Part shown: positions 56,510 through 64,000 of the stretch, in pieces | How the letters are laid out: the number at the start of each line of letters is the position of its first letter | Position numbering within the stretch: position 1 is the first letter of the stretch | NCBI GenBank assembly: GCA_014904985.1 | Contig: MU129126.1 | Location: 14,623 to 78,622 of the forward strand | DNA from: Hydnum rufescens UP504 | Taxonomy: Eukaryota; Basidiomycota; Agaricomycetes; Cantharellales; Hydnaceae | Reading direction: 5' to 3' | Length of the DNA stretch: 64,000 nt | Translations under genes and position numbers: made by a program | Notes under the pieces: model-generated | Databases searched by the model: none | The model's input: only the letters and a program-made list of their open reading frames with translations | What the model was told of the DNA's origin: nothing

Positions 56510-57141
56510 TCAGAGCCATATAATTCTCTCACTGAAAACCACGACAAATATATGAATCACCTGTACTCCGGCATGGCGTGTGTGGTGAGCATTGAATCGG
56601 AGGTGGCTGAAATAAAGAACTGACTCAAGAGCAGTGACAATAAGACTCCTGAGGGTTTGGAGGTCATCAAACGAGGCTTCGTCATGGGTGGTGTGATGCC
56701 AATCTATCAGAGGCCGCGCATCTTGTCCCTTGCACTCCTTGTCGCCGTACCTCCAATGCGGTCCGATTGTTTCGATCCAGTAGACCTTCACTTCGCAGTG
56801 CCAGAGAGGGCCCCAGAGAAAGCCCCGTCAGTGTACCGATTGAGCTGGTGTTGAAGAGCTGGAATTCCAGACTCCCAATACTGGGTGTCCTGGATTTCGG
56901 CGATAAGGACGGGCCGAAGGGCGAGTGGATGTAGAGACACCTTTACGACCTCGATGATGGAGTCGGGAATACTGCTTTTAGAATTGTCGCAAAGGCAATG
57001 CGGAGCGAGCATGTAGCCTTCAGTGGCAGGGAAGAGGATTGTGAGGATTGAGTTCCACAAGCCATACCATATGTCTTCATTGGCAGGGGCGTGTGTGGTA
57101 TGGTACTCCAGAATGGTACATATGGCAGAGTTGAAGGGCAT
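56510..57141 (-). pseudogene. Degenerate copy of the uncharacterised protein
   Basis: Matches 53325-54083: KVYWIETIGPHWRYGDKECKGQDARPLIDWHHTTHDEASFDDLQTL and YWESGIPALQHQLNRYTDGAFSGA are kept. A duplicated SGA segment and a stop or frame change near 56790 split it in two, and the N-terminal portion beyond 57141 is lost. Confidence 0.75.
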
Positions 57142-57169
57142 ATTGAAGGGCTATCAGATAGTCTCATCC

Positions 57170-58179
57170 AGACATTTCGGTGAGCGGACCTGGTTCCGAG
57201 ACAACAGTTCTAACTTCACGTGACGAATAGCTAGATGACGAATGGTGACCAGACCGACAAATCTCTAGTTAGTACTCATAGTATGTTCGGATGAAAGGAG
57301 TCACAACAAAAGTTTACAGGAACAGCTGGGTGGAATCCTGAGTGAGACTCACACGCATCGCCTAATTGTGCGACACATCGAGCAATTATTAGGATTTGAC
57401 ATTCTACAACTCATAAGATACAGTGTACTGCGGAAGTTGGCAAGGAACATGCCCATAATAGGCGCAGATGAAGGGCCTGGAAATTGGTGCTGCTTATCCA
57501 TAGCCCACTGCTACTTGTTGGCCTGAGTACCACTTTCTGCACTGACTATTTCATTGTCGTTACCAACCACAATGATCTTCCTGCTTGCCTCCCTTTCTTC
57601 AGCTTCTCCGGCTTGAGTTCCACACCTTCTAAACAATCATTTGCCACGAGGAAGCACACAGTCTATGACAGATTCAAAAGTGTCCTTGAATGTCGCAGGT
57701 GACCAGATTCCGCAGAAGTGAAGGTCGCGTAGGGCATGTGAGGCTAAAGGGATTCGGGTGCGCGCGTGGGGGAGCCGGAACTCGGTGTCATGATCGATTG
57801 TTCTTTCTAAAAGTTGTCTGTGCCTTGGAGGCAGGGTGTTCTGTGGTAAACGGTGGAGAAGCGTCCTCTGAGGTGAGTGCTGGCTGGGGGTACATTCAGT
57901 AAGGGGTGTTGCGAAGAGTCATGAGAAATTGACGAATCAATGAAGACATAGCACGGTGCTGCCTAGAATGCCTCGGCTACCCACATCGAGATCAGCGCCT
58001 GCTTCGACTTCAGCCTCAGAGTCAGGTGATGGGAGACCAAGTGCCTTTTCAACAGCATCGCTGTCGCTCTCATTGTCCACCATGGATCTCTGAATAAACG
58101 AGTGTGATGAAGATAAATTGGCCTCGGGATTGGGATCGGGAGGGCGCTGTGAGGATACGGCATCTTTCACAGGATCCAT
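57170..58179. other. No confident gene
   Basis: A minus-strand frame at 58179-57937 reads NESDSDAVEKALGLPSPDSE, acidic and Ser-rich, and could be part of a real protein together with the minus frames in the following duplication. No family recognised. The rest shows only short frames. Confidence 0.35.
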
Positions 58180-58182
58180 ATC

Positions 58183-58915
58183 TGACCCAGAGTCGGAGAC
58201 CGAGTCACCATCTCTTTGGAGGGCGAACAGTTGGAATTGGATTCATCGGAAGACGTTGAAGACACCGATGAGAATAGTGAAAAATTTGCGGATCTCACAG
58301 GAGGAGCGCCTCGTCTACGTGTGCCCCTGTCGATGCCCTTCCTCTGGGAGAATGAGGGTGCCGTGCTTCACGATCCTCATTAACATCAGGATGGGCGAAG
58401 GGAGGTTGCATCCATTGATTGTGGCCCCGCTCCGCTGGGAAGAAAAGTTCGCCTCGGGCGCGGGCTTCTTCAGTCGAACGTGCTTTCTCTTCCACACGCT
58501 TTGGGCTTGGTCATTTCTTCTTGTGCTCAGTGACCCACCTCTGACTGTTAAGGTAGAGTCAGAGACCGAGTCACCATCTCTTCGGAGGGTGAGCAGTTGG
58601 AATCGGATTCATCAGAAGACGTTGAAGACACTGATGAGAATAGTGAAGAATTTGCGGATCTCACAGGAAGAGCGCCTGGTCTACATGTGCCCCATCCCCT
58701 GTCGATGCCCTTCCTCTGGGAGAATGAGGGCGCCGTGCTTCGCGATCCTCATTAACATTGGGATGGGCGAAGGGAGGTTGCATCCATCGATCATGGCCCT
58801 GCTCCGCTGGGAAGAAAAGTTTGCCTCGGGCGTGGGCTTCTTCGGTCGAATGTGCTTTCTCTTCCACACACTTTGGGCTTGGTCATTTCTTCTTGTGCTC
58901 AGTGACCCACCTCTG
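58183..58915. repeat. Tandem duplication of about 360 bp
   Basis: 58188-58550 and 58562-58910 are near identical (CAGAGACCGAGTCACCATCT begins both, GTGCTCAGTGACCCACCTCT ends both). Plus-strand frames give either a 282-codon ORF (58118-58966) or an acidic segment EDVEDTDENSE ending in TAA in each copy; minus-strand frames read through EEARARGELFFPAE-like sequence. I cannot decide which frame, if any, is coding. Confidence 0.8.
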
Positions 58916-58966
58916 GATTGCTTTGGGTGTGTCGAGCTGGACTTCATACTGTTGAATGAGAATTGA

Positions 58967-59567
58967 GCTAGAAATAGGTGTTAAATAAGTCAGAGATGGC
59001 CGAAAGCCTGTACAAAGAAGGGGGGGGGGGGATAAAATATATACATTGATGCATCCCCGTCGGGTCCACCCCCGGCATTTCTTTTCGCTTACATTCGTTC
59101 CACCCAGGGGGGTATATGAAATGGCGATCTATCATGTGCAGTCCTACGTCCTTGTTTGATCGACCCACATATGACCATCCTTGTCGTGTACAGGGGTATT
59201 CTCCCCTCCACTAAATGAGGAGGCACCTTCGTGCCGGTGTCTGGGATTGGTATTCAGATACTGACGTAGGAACATAACTAGACGAGAGCATGTAGTCATC
59301 GGTATTGGTCAGAAGATTTGAAAACTGCTTGGGCGCGTATGGGTTGACTAATAGGGGAGGAGGAATGGAGGGAATCTCAGAGGGGCGCAATAAAGAGAGG
59401 GGTGTCGACAGTGATCTCTGGTCATGTGTCTGGAAAGAGTAATAATGCTGCTGGCAGAAGACTGCTTCTCCCTTAATTCTACATGAATTATTGCAGGAGA
59501 GACACCCAGAAAGAACAGGGATCAACTAGTTCTTTCGCTTATGTAACACAGTTGCCGTGAGGTAATT
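58967..59567. other. No confident gene
   Basis: A poly-G run at 59021-59031 and a 104-codon minus ORF (59525-59211) without recognisable features. The sequence TGTCTCCTGCAATAATTCAT just after this segment has a complementary copy near 59480-59505 (ATGAATTATTGCAGGAGAGA), forming an inverted repeat of about 20 bp. Confidence 0.4.
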
Positions 59568-59655
59568 TGGTGTCTCCTGCAATAATTCATGGATAATCAA
59601 GGGCGAGGCACCTAGGTAATAGTAGTTGATGACTTGAAGTCTGGGAGTAGTCTGG
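59568..59655 (+). repeat. Repeat block X, copy 1
   Basis: Near-identical to 62236-62322 (GTGTCTCCTGCAATAATTCA to AGTCTGGG). In this copy X lies before block Y; at 61863-62322 it lies after Y. Confidence 0.85.
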
Positions 59656-59704
59656 GCACCTCAGGCCCCCCATTTCGGCAACCTCCTTAGGTTGACTTCG
59701 TCCT

Positions 59705-60080
59705 GTGCGGATGTCAACCTAACAAGGTAGGACTGAATGTGTACCTTTGTGGAGCTACAGTCAGAATGTTCCATATAAATAAGTGTAGCACCACTGGGGT
59801 CTGGGGGCGGAGCCCCCGGGAGCTCAGGGGTAGTGTTGCTACATTTTTGAATTAGACTATTAGTGGAGCTACAGTTGTGTGCCTCAGGGTAGTCATGTAG
59901 CTACACCCTATAGAGTGCTTCAAATAGTGTAGCTACATGGTTTCTACCTGATTTATTTAGTGTAGCTACATCTATGGGCGAGTATTGAATGAAGCAGTGT
60001 AGCTACACATAGCAGTATTTGCCTTCAAAAATGTGCAAGCACAAAGAATTTTTTCATTCAAGATCAATGTCAACATCATC
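59705..60080 (+). repeat. Repeat block Y, copy 1, with TGTAGCTACA palindromes
   Basis: Contains GTGCGGATGTCAACCTAACA, the palindrome GGGGGCGGAGCCCCC and seven TGTAGCTACA-like 10-mers between 59750 and 60010. Copy 2 is at 61863-62235 with scattered single-base indels. No coding frame. Confidence 0.85.
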
Positions 60081-60480
60081 TGTATCTGAGTCTACATTAT
60101 TGATCCCTCATCCTCCCCATCAATCAGTCTTGAAAGAATGGAAGAAGCCTTCAATACGGACCGGGCCGATGCCGAGAATCTTGAACTTGACACCTCGGTC
60201 AGCCACTTAGAGGGGCCTTAATAGGTATGTCAAACTGCATCAAATCAAAATCCTTTGATATCAAATAATTTCAAGAGGGTGACCTTAGGTCAATCCATAA
60301 GTCTGCCCATAGGCATTTTGATATCAAACTCATATTTGGCTGGGGGTATCAGGATAGGTCCCGGCAAGCCGGGAATGCCCCCAAGTGGGTCAACGGGCCA
60401 TACGGGTTTATCAGCAGCTACAATTATTTACTTATTACTGTATTTATTCTCATCAATAATTATTAATATTATATACATAT
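60081..60480. other. No recognisable gene
   Basis: Between block Y and array D. One internal near-repeat: TGATATCAAA occurs at about 60258 and 60321 in similar contexts. The AT-rich end (60425-60480) resembles the TATATAATAATAAT part of the array terminal modules in inverse orientation. Confidence 0.35.
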
Positions 60481-60711
60481 CATCCCCCAGCCCACAAGGG
60501 GGGGGGATTGCACCCAGCAGGGCCATGCCCACCTGGTGGCCACACTTCATTTTACCTGCACATTTCATCTGGGGGCCACACCCCATTCTTGCAGGTGTTC
60601 AGTTGGCGGGTCGCGGGTTGTTTCATTTGGGGTCGCGGGTTGCTTCATTTGGGGCCATGGGTTGCTTCGTTCGGGGTCGCGTGTTTTGGGGATGGCGCGG
60701 GTAGTGGGTAC

Positions 60712-60826
60712 CTACATTAAATAAAGTACTCCCTTAGTAAAGATAAAAATAAAAGAAAACCAATGCAAAAGGAGCAGCCTATGCTGCTCCTTTCGCGTGA
60801 TCATACTGGGGATTATCGATACTTAC
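60712..60826 (-). other. Intron-like module with H2 hairpin
   Basis: 115-nt candidate intron on minus: TTAAG|GTAAGT donor, H2 variant at 60765-60796, ACTAAG branch-like motif and AATGTAG acceptor. Confidence 0.55.
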
Positions 60827-61177
60827 CTTAAAACCAACACACCCGCTTGGGGGGGTGCGTGGTTCCTGTGGTGTCCTGTCGCGGTTTCGGCGGGTTATGA
60901 TTCGGGGGTGGTTCCTGGGCCGTCACTTGGCACGGTTGTCCTTGCTTTGCATGTTGCCATGGGTCGCGTCCTCGTTTGGCGCATTGCCGTGCGCGTCCTC
61001 ATTTGGCGCGTTGCCGTGTGCGTCCTTGTTTGGTGCATTGCTGTTTGATGCGTCACCATTTGGGCCGTTGTTGTTTGGACCCTCGTCGTGCCTTGGCGTG
61101 GTTTCGTATGGCCGGGGTTTTGTTGGTGGTGTACTCGTTGGCTCGTGGGTCCGCGCATTGAGGTTGGACAGCTTGAC

Positions 61178-61280
61178 CTAGAATAGAAAATAAAACGTTA
61201 GTTATATCAAACCTTGCGCAAAAAGAGCAGCAACTGCTGCTCTTTTTGCACGTTTGTAGCTATTAAAAAAAATACATAGC
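61178..61280 (-). other. Intron-like module, donor degraded
   Basis: Acceptor TTCTAG at 61178, AACTAAC branch-like motif near 61198 and H2 at 61216-61250 are intact. A clear GT donor before H1 (61289-61318) is not present. Confidence 0.4.
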
Positions 61281-61432
61281 TAGTATTGCCACACACCCGC
61301 CGCAGCAGGTGTGTGGCTCCCTACTTTCGTCTTGGTGGCATTGTGTGCCCACCATCATTCGTTTATTCGCCCGTTCAGGCATTCCGATTCGAGTGATGTG
61401 GGGCTTTCAGTCATGGGGGGGGAGATCCTGGC

Positions 61433-61526
61433 CTAGAATAGGATTAGTTAAAAATTTAAAAACAGCGCAAAAAGAGCAGCAAGTGCTGCTCTTTTTGCAC
61501 CGGGTGGGAACATGGACTTAACTTAC
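61433..61526 (-). other. Intron-like module with H2 hairpin
   Basis: 94-nt candidate intron: TATACA|GTAAGT donor, H2 at 61465-61500, AACTAAT branch-like motif and TTCTAG acceptor. H1 precedes at 61537-61566. Confidence 0.55.
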
Positions 61527-61629
61527 TGTATATAGAAGCACACACCCGCCGCAGCGGGTGTGGTTCGCTTGGCCACTCAGGCGGTGTGTTGCCACCTCCC
61601 GCGTTTTCGTTTGGGCTCGGTTGGCTGGG

Positions 61630-61862
61630 TGTTGTTTCGTTGGGTTTGGTGCCACTGGGTTTTGCGTTGCTGGGGTTTGCGTCGCCGGGTTTGGTGTTGT
61701 TGGGTTTGGTGTTGTTGGGTTTGGTGTGTTGGTTTGGTGTTGTTGGGTTTGGTGTTGTTGGGTTTGGTGTTGTTGGGTTTGGTGTTGTTGGGTTTGGTGT
61801 TGTTGGGTTTGGTGTTGTTGGGTTTGTGTTGTTGGTTTGGTGTTGTTGGGTTGTTGGGTTTC
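61630..61862 (+). repeat. GTTGTTGGGTTTGGT minisatellite
   Basis: About 13 copies of a 15-16-bp unit, with some single-base losses. On the minus strand it reads ACCAAACCCAACAAC, similar to the AACACCAAACGGCAAC-type exon repeats of arrays A and C, so it probably grew from an exon-like stretch of array D. Confidence 0.9.
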
Positions 61863-62322
61863 TGTGCGGATGTCAACCTAACAAGGTAGGACTGAATGTG
61901 TACCTTTTGTGGAGCTACAGTCAGAAATGTTCCATATAATAAGTGTAGCACCACTGGGTCTGGGGGCGGAGCCCCGGACTCAGGGGTAGTGGTTGCTACA
62001 TTTTTGAATTAGACTATTAGTGGAGCTACAGTTGTGTTGCCTCAGGTAGTCATGTAGCTTACACCCTATAGATGCTTCAAATAGTGTAGCTACATGGTTT
62101 CTACCTGATTTATTTAGTGTAGCTACATCTATGGGCGAGTATTGAATGAAGCAGTGTAGCTTACACATAGCAGTATTTGCTTCAAAATGTGGCAGCAAAG
62201 AATTTTTTCATTCAAGATAATGTCAACATCATCTTGGGTGTCTCCTGCAATAATTCATGGATAATCAAGGGCGAGGCACCTAGGTAATAGTAGTTGATGA
62301 CTTGAAGTCCGGGAGTAGTCTG
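61863..62322 (+). repeat. Repeat blocks Y and X, copy 2
   Basis: Y at 61863-62235 and X at 62236-62322, in the opposite order from copy 1. Relative to copy 1 there are many one-base insertions or deletions (for example GTAGCTTACA for GTAGCTACA) and few substitutions. Confidence 0.85.
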
Positions 62323-62563
62323 GGAGTCTCCAGCTGCAGGCTACGCTTTTGAAAAGGCACGGGTTTTCGTCATCAACCCCAATATCTATGGGGTACTCAA
62401 CATTCAATGGCTCGGACCGCAACATCGTCGTCAGATCGTGAGGGCCGCACCACCACCTTTCTTGGTTCCTGTCATATTAGAGTGTGTCCTAGGATGCGTC
62501 GCCTTCACTGAACATTTTATAAAGCCTAGGCAATCTGCCTTGTTGTCATACATACGCCTATTT

Positions 62564-63037
62564 CTACTTCCCACAAATGTAGCTGTAACACACCAGCTGG
62601 TCCCAGTATTCTTTGCTGCCACAGATCTGCGCAGGGGTATTGCTGGTGTTCGTGAAACATTCTCCTTCAAGGTCCCCCCTTCCACCGTCCTTGTAGAACT
62701 GCCAACGTCCATTGGGGCGTTTGTAAAAATTCAACCGGCCCACCCCACAAAGCTTTCCTTTGGTATAGAAAAACTGGTCTGGGCGTTTGTCGGTAGATTC
62801 GGGCACCCCCACCATGGTTACTCTACGATCACCCTTCTGCAAGCAGTGGCAGTCGAAGTGATTCGAAGGGCACCCTATAAGAAGATTGTTGGTATTGAGG
62901 TACCAATCGGGTTTTTCCAGTATAACGTGGAGTCGGCAAGGGCGAAAGGCACGGTGAGCGCCGCCGTGATGAGGAATGCGAGTGAATGGCAAGTTCATGG
63001 TAAGTGACGTATGCACTGCACGCGCATGCCGAGTCAA
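62564..63037 (-). CDS. Possible small Cys-rich secreted protein
   Basis: A minus-strand frame of 157 codons. Its C-terminal part (GCPSNHFDCHCLQKGDRRV ... GKLCGVG ... GECFTN ... AQICGSK ... VCYSYICGK) has eight cysteines spaced as in small secreted fungal proteins. In a different frame just upstream (62985-62880) LAFLITAALTVPFALAD looks like a signal peptide with an ALA-D cleavage site. Joining them would need an unusually short intron (about 33 nt, 62914-62880) or a frameshift, and the start codon for the signal frame is not found. The overlapping plus frame (62438-63007) is less convincing. Confidence 0.35.
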   Translation of the reverse strand: MTRHARAVHTSLTMNLPFTRIPHHGGAHRAFRPCRLHVILEKPDWYLNTNNLLIGCPSNHFDCHCLQKGDRRVTMVGVPESTDKRPDQFFYTKGKLCGVGRLNFYKRPNGRWQFYKDGGRGDLEGECFTNTSNTPAQICGSKEYWDQLVCYSYICGK

Positions 63038-63039
63038 AT

Positions 63040-64000
63040 ATTAGCAAAAGAGTGGGAGACGGTGTGAGCAAGGTGATTAGTACGTACGATCGTGCCAATC
63101 GCACAGGAATGGGTTGAGAAGTGGGTGATGAACGTGCCAAGGGCAGTGGTTTGGAAAATGCATCGATGGACCCTATCTTTATGGATGAATATGACAATGC
63201 CTCAACCATCCATGGCGATTAAGGGTCCGTTCGGATCCACCGACTATCGACGACAGTTCTTCGGGGATGGTGCCGAGAATTGTTCTTGGAGGGGCCCGCA
63301 CTCACACGCCAGTCGAGGTTCGATCGTGTTAACCTAGTATTGATATTGTGTTATAATAGGATGCGAAACATGCAGCACATGAACAGTTTAAGATACTGAC
63401 CAGCCGGTATGATGGCCAATACTCATGATTGGGAGCTTATTGACAATGATCTGTTCATCAGATAGAGGGCGAGAAATCTGATTCACATCCTGCGGCGTAG
63501 GCGCGAGGGCGATCTGACTGAGACTAAATGAGGTCACAGCACAGGTGGCAGTGAACTCTAGTCGTTCGGATGGATTAGATCCCCCAAAACCCGCCCGGGC
63601 CGCCGAGATTGTTTCATTCGCTGGGAGCTGGTGACAGTATACAATGTGTCACGACGTAATCCCGCGGAGTTGCCGGTCGAGGTGCTAGAGAGCTCCATTT
63701 GTCCTTGAGTGCTTCCTCAAAGGCATGAAAGCCGGAAGGTGTTGGATTCAATCCCAGTTGTCAATCACGAAAACGATCTGCGTACGCGACTTCTCCTTTC
63801 TTAGATAGCCAACGGCAGAATCGCACTTCATGTCGAGGGATCACGAGCGTTCGAGACGTGCACGATGACATTTAAGCAGTCGAGAGCCGCGCAAAATTCT
63901 CCGAATATTCGTCGTGAACTACCTTTACAGTAGATATAAGCTCCAATACGTCAGCATCACCACGCACATCGGTACAGTAGTATCTCCAGAGGGTATTGGA
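63040..64000. other. No recognisable gene
   Basis: Only short frames and no family motif. The plus ORF at 63092-63337 has no recognisable features. Confidence 0.4.

Larger units (their letters stand above)
60480..61862 (-). repeat. Hairpin-intron array D
   Basis: All modules read on the minus strand, so this corresponds to a left arm only. H1: 60831-60864, 61289-61318 (stem ends G-C instead of A-T), 61537-61566. H2: 60765-60796 (compensated change), 61216-61250, 61465-61500. The first exon-like part (60590-60690) has three copies of a GGGTTGTTTCATTTGGGG-like unit. On the right it runs into a minisatellite and then directly into repeat block Y, so the core and right arm are missing. Confidence 0.72.

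Noticed and set aside
59211..59525. 104-codon minus-strand ORF with several Cys
   Set aside because: No signal peptide, domain or homology I can recognise, and it overlaps an inverted repeat near 59490.
61558..61954. Repetitive WCCWVW-type and KPNNT-type proteins
   Set aside because: Product of the GTTGTTGGGTTTGGT minisatellite; all frames are open for the same reason.

Overview
The window looks like nuclear DNA from a basidiomycete fungus, most likely a mushroom-forming Agaricomycete with a transposon-rich genome. The evidence is: a calmodulin gene broken by seven short introns (51-145 nt); a crotonase gene with similar short introns; a Zn(2)Cys(6) transcription factor of a type I recall as expanded in Agaricomycetes; a KDZ-type transposase; and chromoviral Ty3/gypsy and Ty1/copia retroelements. 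No rRNA, confident tRNA, CRISPR or bacterial feature was found.

Layout. 1-1783: array A of repeated intron-like modules. 1794-2329: probable solo LTR. 2330-4150: no recognisable gene. 4160-4870: tandem repeats. 5043-8468: decayed KDZ transposase. 8560-10257 and 21912-23196: array C, the best preserved hairpin-intron array, split by a complete gypsy element (E1, 10258-21906, with 5-bp target duplication). 23197-26200: 3'-truncated copia element on the minus strand. 26740-39230: a second, diverged gypsy element (E2) that lost its 3' end and carries a nested solo LTR and another nested insertion. 39235-40190: G-rich minisatellite. 40190-42050: retroelement debris and a Tourist-like MITE. 42056-44583: a divergent pair of cellular genes, calmodulin (-) and an enoyl-CoA hydratase/isomerase family gene (+, with a frameshift). 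46425-47411: a long-inverted-repeat element. 50226-54083: transcription factor (+) and an unknown gene (-), convergent. 54650-57150: a degenerate tandem copy of that pair. 58180-58960: a 360-bp tandem duplication. 59568-62322: a repeated block in permuted order enclosing array D (60480-61862). 62564-63037: a possible Cys-rich secreted protein (-).

The most unusual content is the hairpin-intron arrays. Three separate loci (A, C, D) are built from one module: a low-complexity exon-like stretch, a hairpin H1 (stem ACCACACACC/GGTGTGTGGT), within about 15 nt a GTGAGT- or GTAAGT-like 5' splice site, a second hairpin H2 (stem AAAAAGAGCAGC/GCTGCTCTTTTT), a CTAAY branch-like motif and a CTAG-like acceptor. 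Thirteen H1 and fifteen H2 copies are visible, several with compensatory stem changes. In array C the modules on either side of a palindromic core at 9552 point outwards, so the locus looks like two divergent multi-intron transcription units, or a large foldback element made of introns.

The retroelements are dead. Nearly all of their internal stops are TGA, often where the sister element has arginine, which points to CpG decay of CGA codons. E1 and E2 share an unrecognised ORF upstream of gag and another downstream of the chromodomain.
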